64,000 nt of DNA from Planctomycetota bacterium (GCA_016125255.1 WGMD01000009.1:62001-126000), one strand, 5' to 3'; counted from the first letter of the stretch, positions 8,793 through 19,035 are shown. Numbers and translations are program-made. Notes: generated by a model from the letters alone, not told the origin.

Positions 8793-9920
8793 ATGAACCC
8801 ACGCGCTCAAATCGCCCGTCAGGCCGCCGACGCTCTTAAGCAATTCGCCGCACGCATGACCCAATCGCCCGTCGCCATCGGGTTCGACGGATTCGTCGAT
8901 TCGATCATGGCCGTCGTCGATCAGCGCACCGACGCCGATCACTACACGCCCTTCGCCACCATCGACGCCTTCGGCAAACGCGTCCTCGCCGCCGCCGGTC
9001 AAAGCTCCAACTACGAACTGGTCACCAAGCTTCAGAAGCTCGGCGGCAACGGGCCGATCATGGCCAACGCCATGGCGACCATCGGCTTCCCCGTGACCTA
9101 CATCGGCAACGTCGGCTACCCCGCCGTGCACCCGGCCTTCGAGCCGCTCGCCGAAAAGGCGACGTGCATCAGCTTCGCCGAGCCCGGCTACACCGATGCG
9201 CTCGAGTTCACCGACGGCAAGCTCATGATGGGCAAGCACAGCTCGCTCAAGGACGTCAACGCCGAGCAGCTTCGCCAGGTCGTCGGCGACGATCGTCTGC
9301 GCGACATCATGGGCAAGTCCGTGCTCATCGGCATGGTCAACTGGGCCATGCTCACCCGCCTCAACGAAATCTGGAACTACATGCTCGCGGATGTCCTGCC
9401 GAAGGTCGCCGGTCGGCGATGGGTCTTCATCGATCTGACCGACCCCGAGAAGCGCACGCGCGATGACCTCCGCGGCGCACTTCAACTCTGCGGTAAATTT
9501 CAGAAATACGCCGACACCATCCTCGGCTGCAACCTCAAGGAATCCACGCAGGTCGCCCAGGTCCTCGGCATCGACGTCGGCTCCGACCCCGAAGCGAACA
9601 TCGTCAAGACCGCCGGTGCGATCCGCGAAAAAGTCGGCCTGCACACCGTCGTGATCCATCCGCGCGCCGGCGCCGCCGCCGCGACCATCAATGGCGACGC
9701 CGCCTATTTCGCCGGCCCACTGGTGAAGGAACCCAAGCTCTCCACCGGCGCCGGCGACAACTTCAACGCCGGGTTCTGCACCGCCATGATCGCCGGCCTC
9801 CCCATCGAACAAGCCCTCTGCGTCGGCACCGCCACCAGCGGCTCCTACGTCCGCAACGCCGCCAGCCCCACCCTCGCCGACCTCGCCGCCTTCTGCCAAA
9901 ACCTCCCCGACCCCCAATGA
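8793..9920 (+). CDS. PfkB-family carbohydrate kinase
   Basis: Predicted ribokinase-like sugar kinase of 375 residues. The PfkB signature near the C-terminus reads STGAGDNFNAGF (about residues 317-328), with the catalytic aspartate in GAGD. The N-terminal half has the GFDGFVDSI and LGGNGPIMANAMA phrases expected for the substrate side. It is longer than typical ribokinases (about 300), and the insert lies in the middle third. The substrate is unclear. It follows the AI-2E family permease closely, and its 3' end faces pepA across a 32-base palindrome. Confidence 0.85.
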   Translation: MNPRAQIARQAADALKQFAARMTQSPVAIGFDGFVDSIMAVVDQRTDADHYTPFATIDAFGKRVLAAAGQSSNYELVTKLQKLGGNGPIMANAMATIGFPVTYIGNVGYPAVHPAFEPLAEKATCISFAEPGYTDALEFTDGKLMMGKHSSLKDVNAEQLRQVVGDDRLRDIMGKSVLIGMVNWAMLTRLNEIWNYMLADVLPKVAGRRWVFIDLTDPEKRTRDDLRGALQLCGKFQKYADTILGCNLKESTQVAQVLGIDVGSDPEANIVKTAGAIREKVGLHTVVIHPRAGAAAATINGDAAYFAGPLVKEPKLSTGAGDNFNAGFCTAMIAGLPIEQALCVGTATSGSYVRNAASPTLADLAAFCQNLPDPQ

Positions 9921-9929
9921 CCCCCGCCC

Positions 9930-9961
9930 GAAAGCTCAGGCATCGCCATGCCTCAGCTTTC
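9930..9961. repeat. 32-base imperfect palindrome between convergent genes (copy 1)
   Basis: Arms GAAAGCTCAGGCAT and ATGCCTCAGCTTTC around CGCC. A near-identical 32-base copy lies at 15642-15673. It is placed where it could end transcripts from both the PfkB gene and pepA. Confidence 0.7.
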
Positions 9962-9972
9962 CTTTCCGCGGG

Positions 9973-11463
9973 CTACTTCCACTGCTCCATCGCCCGCACC
10001 AGCAGGCGCACGCCGAACGCCGTCGGGCCCTTCGGGAACAGTCCGGTCCAGTCGCGATCCGCGCCGATGTCCGCCACGCCCGCGATGTCCAGATGGGCCC
10101 AAGGCACGTTTTCCTCGACGAAATACGACAAAAACACCGCGCCCTGAATCGGGTGCGCTTCGCGGATGCCGCTGTTGACGATGTCCGCCTGCGAGGAGCG
10201 CATCAGCCGGCGGTGCTCTTTCCAGAGCGGCAGACGCCAGAGCCGCTCGCCGACATCCGCGCCCGCGTCGAAAAGCTGTTTGCGCAGCTTCTCGTCATTG
10301 CAGAACGCGCCGGCGCAGTATTCGCCCAGCGCGACGACGACGCCGCCGGTCAGCGTTGAAAGCTCGACCATCGCGGCGGGCTTGTAATGTTTGCATCCAT
10401 ACGCCAACGCATCGGCGAGCACGAGGCGGCCTTCGGCGTCGGTGTTGGTGATCTCGACGGTGACGCCGTTGTACATCGTCAGTATGTCATCGACGCGATA
10501 GCTCGCCGCGTCGATCATGTTCTCCGCCGTGGCGATCAGGCCCACGACATGCACCGGCAGCTTGAGCGTCGCGGCCGCATGCATTGCGCCCAGCACCGCC
10601 ATTCCGCCGCACTTGTCGTACTTCATGCGCACCATGCTTGTCGGCGGTTTGATCGAATACCCGCCGGTGTCGAACGTGATCGCCTTGCCCACGAGCACGA
10701 GCGGCTTCTTGTTCTTCGCGCCGCGCGGCTTGTGCTCCAGGCAGATCAGCGCCGGCGGCGTCGAACCCCCGGAACCGACCGCCGTGAGCCCGCCCATGCC
10801 CATCGCCTTCGCCTTCTTCGCGTCGATGACCGAGCACGAAAGTCCCGTCTTTTGAGCCATTTTCCTGCAGTATTTGACGAGGTACCCGGGGTTGCACACA
10901 TTCGGCGGCGTCGCCGCCAGCCGGCGCGACGCATTGGCCGACTCGGCGATCGTCACGCCGCGCTTCGCCGGCTTGTAAAGCGATTTCTCCACCGCGACCG
11001 TCAACGACTTGAGCCCGTCCTTCTTCGGCGAAGTGCTGCCCTTGCGCTCGTCGAAGGCGAGGTTGCCCAATTCGAGCGCTTCACCGAGCGCTCGGCCGAC
11101 CAACTCGGCGTCCGGTTTGTCGAGCGCGGGCGTGACATGAATGTCGATCGACTTCACCCTCGCGCGCGCCGCGGCGGCGGTGAGCGAAGCGGCGGCGCTG
11201 CGCAGGGCGACGAGGTCACCATTGCCTTTTTCGCCGAGCCCCAGAATGTAGACCCGGCCGGGGCCCTTGGTGGTGTACACGCATGCGACGCTCCCCGCGC
11301 CCGCGGTGAACTCCGCGCGCCCGATCGCCGACGAAAGCGCCCCGCCGCAGGATTTGTCCAGCTTGTCGTACGCGGCGGGCAGTTTCTTCGTCTTGTCGAA
11401 GAGCGCGACGGCGAGGGCGTCGGGTTTGGCGATTTTGTCGGTGATTTTGATGGATTTGTACAT
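9973..11463 (-). CDS. pepA: Leucyl aminopeptidase (M17 family)
   Basis: Cytosolic dimetal aminopeptidase that trims N-terminal residues from peptides. The M17 catalytic core is intact: GKAITFDTGG at 259-268 with the active-site lysine (260), MKYDKCGGMAV (280-290), and the signature NTDAEGRL at 340-347 with metal ligands and the catalytic arginine. At 496 residues the length is standard. The start at 11463 has an AGGAG site just upstream on the minus strand. It is the last gene of a minus-strand series (fabI, gluzincin, ksgA, mtnP, pepA). Confidence 0.95.
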   Translation of the reverse strand: MYKSIKITDKIAKPDALAVALFDKTKKLPAAYDKLDKSCGGALSSAIGRAEFTAGAGSVACVYTTKGPGRVYILGLGEKGNGDLVALRSAAASLTAAAARARVKSIDIHVTPALDKPDAELVGRALGEALELGNLAFDERKGSTSPKKDGLKSLTVAVEKSLYKPAKRGVTIAESANASRRLAATPPNVCNPGYLVKYCRKMAQKTGLSCSVIDAKKAKAMGMGGLTAVGSGGSTPPALICLEHKPRGAKNKKPLVLVGKAITFDTGGYSIKPPTSMVRMKYDKCGGMAVLGAMHAAATLKLPVHVVGLIATAENMIDAASYRVDDILTMYNGVTVEITNTDAEGRLVLADALAYGCKHYKPAAMVELSTLTGGVVVALGEYCAGAFCNDEKLRKQLFDAGADVGERLWRLPLWKEHRRLMRSSQADIVNSGIREAHPIQGAVFLSYFVEENVPWAHLDIAGVADIGADRDWTGLFPKGPTAFGVRLLVRAMEQWK

Positions 11464-11481
11464 CGGTGGAGGACTCCTGCG

Positions 11482-11497
11482 AAGCCGCGAGCGGCTT
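11482..11497. repeat. Short palindrome GCCGC-GA-GCGGC overlapping the mtnP stop
   Basis: AAGCCGC GA GCGGCTT. Its right arm shares bases with the TAA stop of mtnP (11496-11498). One of seven such palindromes in the window. Confidence 0.6.
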
Positions 11498-12404
11498 ATT
11501 TGAAATGGCGGCCCCAGAGGACGGCGAGACGTTCGATTTCATCAGTGGGGATGTGTTTCTTGTTGGACCAGATGGCCAGCTTCAGCGCTTCGTGCGCCGG
11601 GCTGGGGTTTTCCTGAAGCACGGTGATGTCTTCGAGGGCGCTGCGGATGAGTTCGATGGCGTTGGCGGTGGCGGCTTCGAGGTTGCCGATGATTTCCTCA
11701 AGGAGCTGCTGCGGCGTGGCGGTGATGTCATGGGGCCGCCAGCAGTCGTAGTCGGTCGGCAGGGCGATGAGCGCGTAGGCGATCTCCGCTTCGCGCGCGA
11801 GTTTCGCTTCGGGCATGACGGTCATGCCGATCAGATCGCCGCCCCAGCTTCGATGCATATTCGACTCCGCGATCGTCGAGAAGGCCGGGCCTTCCATGCA
11901 GACGTAGGTTCCCTTTTCATGGACGGTGATGAAGTCGAGGGGGGTGGCGCGCTTGTCGGTGACGGCATGCCGCCGCGTCTGAATCAGCCAGCGGCGCACG
12001 ATCGGGCAGAACGGCTGGGCGAACTCCACATGCACGGCCGCCTTTTCGTAAAACGTATTGGCGCGCTTCGTGGTCTTGTCGATGACCTGATCGGCGATGA
12101 CCAGATCGCGGGGCTTGATCTCTTCGCGCAGCGAGCCGACCGCGCCGCTGGCGACGATATGCGTGACGCCCAGCGACTTGAGCGCGAAGATGTTGGCGCG
12201 GTAGGGGACCTGCGAGGGGTTGAGCACGTGGCCCTCGCCGTGGCGCTGACAGAGGACGACGTCGATGTTGTTCCACTTCGTTGTCACCAGCGGGGCGCTG
12301 GGTTTGCCGAAGGGGGTGTCGATGTCGTGGCGCTCGCCTTCGCGCGCGCCCAGCGCTTCGCCGAGTCCGCTGCCGCCGATGAGGCCGATCTTCACATCTG
12401 ACAT
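11496..12404 (-). CDS. mtnP: S-methyl-5'-thioadenosine phosphorylase
   Basis: Purine-nucleoside phosphorylase family 2 enzyme cleaving 5'-methylthioadenosine with phosphate into adenine and methylthioribose-1-phosphate, in methionine salvage. Visible motifs are GLIGGSGLG (7-15), RHGEGH phosphate-binding region (54-59), MEGPAFST (170-177), and TDYDCW (217-222), whose aspartates favour the 6-aminopurine of MTA over guanosine or inosine. The 302-residue length is slightly above average. It lies between ksgA and pepA on the same strand and ends in a GCCGC palindrome. Confidence 0.92.
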   Translation of the reverse strand: MSDVKIGLIGGSGLGEALGAREGERHDIDTPFGKPSAPLVTTKWNNIDVVLCQRHGEGHVLNPSQVPYRANIFALKSLGVTHIVASGAVGSLREEIKPRDLVIADQVIDKTTKRANTFYEKAAVHVEFAQPFCPIVRRWLIQTRRHAVTDKRATPLDFITVHEKGTYVCMEGPAFSTIAESNMHRSWGGDLIGMTVMPEAKLAREAEIAYALIALPTDYDCWRPHDITATPQQLLEEIIGNLEAATANAIELIRSALEDITVLQENPSPAHEALKLAIWSNKKHIPTDEIERLAVLWGRHFK

Positions 12405-12431
12405 GAAAAGCTCCAGAGGAAGGTGTCAGCG

Positions 12432-12497
12432 ATCAGCGGTCAGGCGTCAGCGAAAACATCCCTGCTGACCCCTGAAAGCTGACGACTGACCGCTGAT
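12432..12497. repeat. 20-bp near-perfect inverted repeat between ksgA and mtnP
   Basis: Arms at 12432-12451 (ATCAGCGGTCAG...) and 12478-12497 (...CTGACCGCTGAT) pair with one mismatch. It fills the gap between ksgA and mtnP and is probably a non-coding miniature element or mRNA-stabilising hairpin. Confidence 0.6.
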
Positions 12498-12509
12498 TCG
12501 CCATCGATC

Positions 12510-13340
12510 CTACCGGTTCATGTGCAAGCTGCAAAGCGCGATGATCTGCTCGACCGACAGTTGTTCGGGTCGGAGCGAGAGATCGAGTCCGGGGGGCATC
12601 GGCTGATCGCGCCCGAGGATGGCGCCGATCTGTTTGCGGCGTTTGGAAAAGAGCGTCTGCAAAAAGGCGGACAGCGCATGCGGATCGTCGCAGAGCGGCG
12701 CTGCGCGGCGGCGGAGTCGCACGACGGCCGAGTCGACTTTGGGCTTGGGCCAGAAGCAGTGCGGCGAGAGATTCGTGACGACGTCCAGTTCGCACATGGC
12801 TTGCAGGATCACGCTGATGGGGCCATAGGTTTTCGACCCCGGCGCGGCGACGAGTCGGTCGGCGACTTCGCGCTGGATCATGACGATGCCCAGCGTCATG
12901 CCGGGCCAGTCGGCGGCGAGAATCGCCAGCAGCGGCGAGGCGATGTTGTAAGGCAGATTCGCCACGAGCTTGAACGGCTTGCCCCGCCCGCCGAGGGCGG
13001 CGTCGATGGCGGTGTTGAGGGCGTGCTTGCCATCGAGGGCGTCGCCTTCGATGAGCGTGAATCGATCGGAGTCGGGGCCGAGGCGGTCGCGCAGGAGCAT
13101 GACCATGTCGCGATCGAGTTCGACGGCGACGACGCGCGCGCCGGCTTCGAGCATCGCTTCGGTGAGCACGCCGGTGCCCGGGCCGACTTCGAGGATGACA
13201 TCGTCGGCGGACAGGTCGGCGGCGACGAGAATGGCGGCGAGTTTGTTGGCGTCGTGGAGGAAGTTCTGGCCGAAGCGGTGGCGGGGGGTCAGGCCGCGTT
13301 CGGCGAGGAGGGATTTGATCTGCGTGAGGGTTTGGGGCAT
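12510..13340 (-). CDS. rsmA: 16S rRNA (adenine1518-N6/adenine1519-N6)-dimethyltransferase
   Basis: RsmA/KsgA dimethylates two adjacent adenosines in the 3'-terminal hairpin of 16S rRNA late in small-subunit assembly, using S-adenosylmethionine. The start block HRFGQNFLHD (21-30), the SAM-binding EVGPGTGVLTE (51-61) and the catalytic NLPYNIA (128-134) are all intact, and the 276-residue length is normal. It sits upstream of mtnP on the same strand. The alternative symbol is ksgA. Confidence 0.95.
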   Translation of the reverse strand: MPQTLTQIKSLLAERGLTPRHRFGQNFLHDANKLAAILVAADLSADDVILEVGPGTGVLTEAMLEAGARVVAVELDRDMVMLLRDRLGPDSDRFTLIEGDALDGKHALNTAIDAALGGRGKPFKLVANLPYNIASPLLAILAADWPGMTLGIVMIQREVADRLVAAPGSKTYGPISVILQAMCELDVVTNLSPHCFWPKPKVDSAVVRLRRRAAPLCDDPHALSAFLQTLFSKRRKQIGAILGRDQPMPPGLDLSLRPEQLSVEQIIALCSLHMNR

Positions 13341-13360
13341 CGAAGAAGAGAGGCGTGCTA

Positions 13361-13374
13361 AGCCGCGAGCGGCT
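13361..13374. repeat. Short palindrome AGCCGC-GA-GCGGCT
   Basis: Second copy of the GCCGC-NN-GCGGC family, six bases before the 3' end of the gluzincin gene and just upstream of ksgA. Confidence 0.55.
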
Positions 13375-13379
13375 GAGGA

Positions 13380-14114
13380 TCAGTGGCGGCGGTCGCCCCA
13401 GATTTCGTGGAGCAGCTTGGCCATGTCGGGGTCGGCTTCCTTCAGTTCGCCGTAGACGAAGGGGTAGTAGTCATTGACCCACAGATACGCTTCGGACATC
13501 TCAGCGAAGTATTCCTGCGGCGTGGTGAGCCCGTAGTGCTTTTCTTCACGTCCGCTGTCGCGGATGACCTTGTCGAATTTGCCCGAGGCCTTGGCTTGTT
13601 CGTAGAGCTTGATGATGCGCGGGTCGTTGAAGCCGAGCACTTTGTCGTGATACGAATGGGTCAGTTCATGAAGGATCATCATCACCGGGCTGCCGGCCCA
13701 TTCCATGAGATTCTTCGCCGAGGCGACTTCGATCGTCCCGGCCTTCTCAGGAATGTACCCATGATCGACGAGCCACTTGGCGTTGTCCTTGGGATGATAC
13801 TGTCCGCGCCAAGGGTAATCGTACTCGACCCAGATTTCAGTCTTGCGCATCTGGGCGAGCGGGGCCGGCTGCATCACGAGTGTGATGCGGCGAAGTTGCG
13901 CTGCGATTTCGTCGAGGACGCGCTTTTTGTCATCAGCGTGATCCACGTACCGATGCGACACGCGCAGGGTCCATCCCTCGACCTGCATCACTTCGTAGCT
14001 GCCGATGGGATCATTGTGCGGCGGGCCGTCGGCGGTGCGATCATCCTTGGCGGCGAACACAAACGATGCGATCAGGAGCATACATACGAGAGCGCCGGTG
14101 ATGCGTTGTGTCAT
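13380..14114 (-). CDS. Predicted secreted zinc metallopeptidase-like protein (gluzincin motif)
   Basis: A 244-residue protein with an N-terminal signal peptide (about 1-22, VCMLLIASFVFAAKD). It has a clear HELTH zinc motif at 149-153 (MMILHELTHSYHD), and 50 residues on EYFAEMSEAY (201-210), which can provide the third, glutamate ligand. The HExxH plus YFAE arrangement resembles lethal-factor-type gluzincins found in many secreted bacterial proteins. Substrate unknown. It would act in the periplasm or outside. It lies between fabI and ksgA with a GCCGC palindrome at each end. Confidence 0.7.
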   Translation of the reverse strand: MTQRITGALVCMLLIASFVFAAKDDRTADGPPHNDPIGSYEVMQVEGWTLRVSHRYVDHADDKKRVLDEIAAQLRRITLVMQPAPLAQMRKTEIWVEYDYPWRGQYHPKDNAKWLVDHGYIPEKAGTIEVASAKNLMEWAGSPVMMILHELTHSYHDKVLGFNDPRIIKLYEQAKASGKFDKVIRDSGREEKHYGLTTPQEYFAEMSEAYLWVNDYYPFVYGELKEADPDMAKLLHEIWGDRRH

Positions 14115-14135
14115 GCGCGACCTCGGGGCTGCTTA

Positions 14136-14147
14136 GCCGCAAGCGGC
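14136..14147. repeat. Short palindrome GCCGC-AA-GCGGC
   Basis: Third copy of the family, in the 52-base gap between fabI and the gluzincin gene. Confidence 0.5.
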
Positions 14148-14166
14148 GGGATGGCGGGACAGTCGA

Positions 14167-14952
14167 TCATATTCCCACGATGTTGAACCCGCAGTCGACG
14201 TAGAGGATTTCGCCGGTCGTTCCGCTGGACATGTCGCTGAGCAGATAGACGGCGGCGTTGCCGACTTCCTCGCCGGTGTTGGCGCGTTTGAGCGATGCTT
14301 TCTTTTCCTGATGAGCGATCATTTCATCCATGCCGCCGACGCCGGCGCCGGCGAGGGTCTTGAACGGGCCGGCGGAGATGGAGTTGACGCGGATGTTGCG
14401 GTTCTGGTCGCCCAGTTCGTAGGCGAGGTAGCGCGTGGTGTGTTCGAGGCAGGCCTTGGCGACGCCCATGACGTTGTAGCCGGGCACGACCTTTTCGCCG
14501 CCGAAGTAGGAGAGCGAGACGAGGGACCCGCCGCTCGGCATGAGCGGCATGGCGCGCTGAGCCATGGCGACGAGCGTATAGGCGGAGACGTCCATGGCCT
14601 GCGTAAACGCCGCCCGGGGGGTCTTATGGAACATGTCAGGGCGGAGGTATTCGCGGTCGGCGAAGGCGATCGAGTGAACCACGAAGTCGATGTTGCCCCA
14701 ATCCTGTCCAAGCTTGGTGAACACCCGGTCCAGGTCGGCATCCGAACCGGCGTCGCAGGATTCGAGCCAGGGCTCGGTGACGCCGAGGGCTTCGATGGCC
14801 TTGCCGACGCGCCTTTCCATCTTGCCCAGCGGCAGATACGTAAAGGCGAGCTGGGCGCCTTCACGGATCAGGGCCTGGGCGATGAACCAGGCGTAGCTCC
14901 GCTCGTTGGCGATCCCGAAAACGATGCCCTTCTTACCGTCCATCAGACCCAT
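14167..14952 (-). CDS. fabI: Enoyl-[acyl-carrier-protein] reductase (NADH)
   Basis: Final reductive step of type II fatty acid elongation. It is a short-chain dehydrogenase fold of 261 residues with the FabI-specific features: KKGIVFGIANERSYAW at the cofactor site, HSIAFADREYL, and the active-site block YFGGEKVVPGYNVMGVAKA with both tyrosines and the lysine in FabI spacing. It heads the minus-strand series down to pepA. No other fatty acid genes are nearby. Confidence 0.95.
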   Translation of the reverse strand: MGLMDGKKGIVFGIANERSYAWFIAQALIREGAQLAFTYLPLGKMERRVGKAIEALGVTEPWLESCDAGSDADLDRVFTKLGQDWGNIDFVVHSIAFADREYLRPDMFHKTPRAAFTQAMDVSAYTLVAMAQRAMPLMPSGGSLVSLSYFGGEKVVPGYNVMGVAKACLEHTTRYLAYELGDQNRNIRVNSISAGPFKTLAGAGVGGMDEMIAHQEKKASLKRANTGEEVGNAAVYLLSDMSSGTTGEILYVDCGFNIVGI

Positions 14953-15215
14953 GAAACGCTCCTTGGAGTGGGTGAACGAAAAGGGTACACCACCGGCCTA
15001 CCCATGTCCAAACCCCCCATCGGATACCCCGGCGGCGGCGGGTGGCGATGATGTAGCGCATGTTTCTCGCTTTACTTGACTGCCCGGATATAATAGAGGC
15101 AAGTCCGAGCGAGCGTTCGCCCGGCAAACCTGTTCCCGTGACCCAGGCCCAACGTCCTTCCCGATGTTCTCCGGATTGACCTGCAAGCTGCCGTCACCTG
15201 TTTCGGAGATTCATC

Positions 15216-15536
15216 GTGAAGCTCTACGTTGGTAACATGTCTTTCAAGACGACCCAGGAATCCCTTGAGCAACTCTTCGCCGAGTACGGCGAAGTGCAGG
15301 AAGTGGCGATTGTGACGGACCGTGAAACCGGTCGTCCGCGCGGCTTCGGCTTCGTCACCATGGACGACGCCGGCGCCTCGGCCGCCATCGAAGCCCTCAA
15401 CGGCAAGGAATTCGAAGGTCGCACCCTGACCGTCAATGAAGCCCGTCCGCGCGAGCCCCGCGCTGGCGGTGGTGGCGGCGGCGGCTCCCGCGGCGGTCAC
15501 CGCGGCGGCGGTGGTGGTGGTCGCGACCGCTGGTAA
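15216..15536 (+). CDS. Glycine-rich RRM RNA-binding protein
   Basis: One RNA recognition motif (residues 1-80) with RNP2 LYVGNM (3-8) and RNP1 RGFGFVTM (42-49), then a short tail rich in Gly, Arg and His. This is the plan of small bacterial RNA-binding proteins, common in planctomycetes and cyanobacteria, that bind single-stranded RNA and are often cold-induced. The 106-residue protein is encoded alone after a 5' region of about 260 bases and is followed by a strong terminator. TATAAT at 15089-15094 would suit a -10 element, but no matching -35 is seen. Confidence 0.92.
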   Translation: MKLYVGNMSFKTTQESLEQLFAEYGEVQEVAIVTDRETGRPRGFGFVTMDDAGASAAIEALNGKEFEGRTLTVNEARPREPRAGGGGGGGSRGGHRGGGGGGRDRW

Positions 15537-15567
15537 TCCCAGCGTCGTCCATCGACACAAGACAAAG

Positions 15568-15597
15568 CCCCGTGTCCAACCGGACGCGGGGTTTTTT
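15568..15597 (+). terminator. Rho-independent terminator after the RRM gene
   Basis: Stem CCCCGTGTCC / GGACGCGGGG (one T-G pair), loop AACC, followed by TTTTTT. Confidence 0.88.
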
Positions 15598-15641
15598 CAT
15601 GCGCTGTTCGCACATTGCAAATGCCGCCCACACAATCGCGC

Positions 15642-15673
15642 GAAAGCTCAGGCATGGCCATGCCTGTGCTTTC
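15642..15673. repeat. 32-base imperfect palindrome (copy 2)
   Basis: Starts GAAAGCTCAGGCATGGCC and ends GCCTGTGCTTTC. Same length and nearly the same sequence as 9930-9961. It lies between the RRM terminator and the guaB promoter. Confidence 0.7.
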
Positions 15674-15694
15674 ATCGGCGCACGCCGCGCAACC

Positions 15695-17211
<1,517 letters not shown>

Positions 17212-17334
17212 TCCGCACGCCGGATCAATTCAGTGGGAGCGTGTGCTCCCATGAGGGTGGCCGATTTCAACAGATGTGGCTGGTCGCGTCGGCGTGCGAC
17301 GCGGCGGCTGCGAGACTCCAGAAGGAGTATGACC

Positions 17335-17595
17335 ATGAACCTGTCCAAGATGCTTTGCATGGGCCTGCTGGCCGGCGCGATGAGCTTCGGCGTCGCCGGC
17401 TGCAACAAGGAAGAGCCCAAGCCGATGACCCCGCCGTCGGTCACGCCGCCGGACACGAAGCCGGCCGAAGGCGCCGCCAGCGATGCGCTGGACAAGGCCA
17501 AGGAAGCCGGTGCCGACGCCGCCAAGACCGGCGCCGCCGCCGCGGATGACGCCAAGAAGGAACTCGACAAGGCCGCCGAGAACCTCAGCAAGTAA
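17335..17595 (+). CDS. Small alanine-rich lipoprotein
   Basis: An 86-residue protein beginning MNLSKMLCMGLLAGAM with a lipobox GVAGC, so it is expected to be lipid-modified at the cysteine near residue 22. The rest is a proline-rich linker (PKPMTPPSVTPPDTKP) then an Ala/Lys/Asp helix (KKELDKAAENLSK) resembling short coiled-coil envelope lipoproteins. The ATG at 17335 is preferred over 17329 because GAAGGAG at 17321-17327 is seven bases upstream. A strong terminator follows. Function unknown. Confidence 0.75.
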   Translation: MNLSKMLCMGLLAGAMSFGVAGCNKEEPKPMTPPSVTPPDTKPAEGAASDALDKAKEAGADAAKTGAAAADDAKKELDKAAENLSK

Positions 17596-17619
17596 TCCGC
17601 GCCGCATTTGCAATTCGAG

Positions 17620-17648
17620 GCGGGGGGACTTCAGTCCCCCCGCTTTTT
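17620..17648 (+). terminator. Rho-independent terminator after the lipoprotein gene
   Basis: Perfect 10-bp stem GCGGGGGGAC / GTCCCCCCGC, loop TTCA, then TTTTT. The apex is identical to that of the terminator at 6642. It directly abuts the 3' end of the convergent beta-propeller gene. Confidence 0.88.
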
Positions 17649-18882
17649 ATTGACCGATGCGATACAGATGTTCTTCGGTGCGGATGAACAGACTGCCGTC
17701 GCTGACCGCATATGACGCGAGACTGCGCTCGCCCAGATCGTTACGCGCGAGCACCTCGAACTGCTTGCCCGCCTTGAGCACGACGCCCAGTCCCTCCTCG
17801 CTCTGCACGTAAATTCGTTCGCCGGCGTCGATGGGCGAAGCCGAGTAATTGCCGTCGATGCGGTTCTGCCAGATTTCTTCGCCGTTCAGGGCGTTGACGC
17901 ACGTGGCGATCCCGCGATCGGCGATCATGTAAAGCTCCTCGCCGCGCAAGAGCAGCGACGGCGTATTCGGCCCGCCGCGCTGCACGGTCCACGCCACATG
18001 CGTATCCGTCACATCCCCGTGCCCGTCCACGCGGATCGCCATCACGATCGGCCGATCGAAGCCGGAACTCACGTAAATCATCCCGTTCCCGAACACCGGC
18101 CGGGGCACCACCGAATACCCCTGCCCGTAACGCACGCGCCAGATCTCCTTCCCGTTCGCCGGGTCATACGCGAACACCGCGCCGCTGCCGGGCAGGATCA
18201 CCTGCGTCTGTCCCTTGACCTCGATCACCAGCGGCGTGCAGAACGAAAACTTCTTCCGTGCCTCCGTCTCGCTGCGCGGCACGCGCCAAAGCACATGACC
18301 ATCCTTCGCCGACAGTGCCGCCACGAACGGATCGTTCGCCCCGTCGGCACTGAAAATCAGCGCCTCGCCGACAAGCACCGGCGACCCCCCGTTGCCGTGC
18401 ACCGGCGTGTAGTGCAGCACGTTATTGCGCCAGATCACGCGCCCGTCCAGCGCGAGGCAGGCCGTCCCCATGTGCCCGAAGTGAACGAACAGCTTGTCGC
18501 CGACGAGCAGGGGGGTTGGGCTGGCGTGCGAGTTCTTGTTGTGAATGTTGGCTGCGCCTTTGTGCTCTTCGAACACAGCCGTGTCCCAGAGCGTCTTGCC
18601 GTCACGGGCGTCGAGGCAGAGCGTGCGCAGGGCGTAACCCGTGTCATCCTGCACCGCCGTCGTCAGATACACCTTGCCGTCCACGACGATCGGGGAGGAC
18701 CACCCGCGTCCCGGAATCGTCTGCTTCCACGTCACGTTCTCCGTCGCGCTCCAGTGCAGCGGCAGTTCCGCGTCGCTGGTGACATGCCCCTGCCCCGTGG
18801 GCCCGCGGAACTGCGGCCAGTCGTCGCCCGCGTGAACCGACCCCGCCAGCGACAGTATGACCATTGCGATGATGTGTTTCAT
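17647..18882 (-). CDS. Secreted PQQ-like beta-propeller repeat protein
   Basis: A 411-residue exported protein (signal MKHIIAMVILSLAGSVHA) beginning with DWPQFRGPTGQGH, the usual entry of planctomycete outer-membrane assembly-type (BamB-like) quinoprotein propellers. Repeated blade motifs with W and G/T turns are visible (VTWKQTIPGRGWSSP, GKTLWDTAVF, GHVLWRVP, GKEIWRVRYG, GEEIWQNRI), giving about seven or eight blades. It lacks obvious dehydrogenase catalytic residues and is more likely a binding or scaffold propeller. The start at 18882 is chosen because the signal peptide begins there; the frame extends 12 codons upstream. Confidence 0.82.
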   Translation of the reverse strand: MKHIIAMVILSLAGSVHAGDDWPQFRGPTGQGHVTSDAELPLHWSATENVTWKQTIPGRGWSSPIVVDGKVYLTTAVQDDTGYALRTLCLDARDGKTLWDTAVFEEHKGAANIHNKNSHASPTPLLVGDKLFVHFGHMGTACLALDGRVIWRNNVLHYTPVHGNGGSPVLVGEALIFSADGANDPFVAALSAKDGHVLWRVPRSETEARKKFSFCTPLVIEVKGQTQVILPGSGAVFAYDPANGKEIWRVRYGQGYSVVPRPVFGNGMIYVSSGFDRPIVMAIRVDGHGDVTDTHVAWTVQRGGPNTPSLLLRGEELYMIADRGIATCVNALNGEEIWQNRIDGNYSASPIDAGERIYVQSEEGLGVVLKAGKQFEVLARNDLGERSLASYAVSDGSLFIRTEEHLYRIGQ

Positions 18883-18988
18883 CGCCCAAACGTACCACAT
18901 CAACCGCATTTCCGACACTATTTATCGGCGGGGGTTCGTTCGCATGGCTCTGAATATCCGCCGAAAAGCCGTCCCTTCCCGCGCCCGA

Positions 18989-19035
18989 TTGGGGAATATT
19001 TCATATAATGGTCGTATCCCCAGTTGGGGAATTTC
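18989..19035. promoter_or_regulatory. Two direct TTGGGGAAT sites before the sigma-54 activator gene
   Basis: TTGGGGAATATTTC at 18989-19002 and TTGGGGAATTTC at 19024-19035, 35 bases apart, flank TATAAT at 19004-19009. A third copy, GTGGGGAATTTTC, lies just after the gene at 20619-20631. They are plausible binding sites for a regulator, perhaps the activator itself. Confidence 0.35.

Noticed and set aside
15076-15094. TTGACT and TATAAT upstream of the RRM gene as a promoter
   Set aside because: The boxes are only seven bases apart, too close to act together; the TATAAT alone remains possible.
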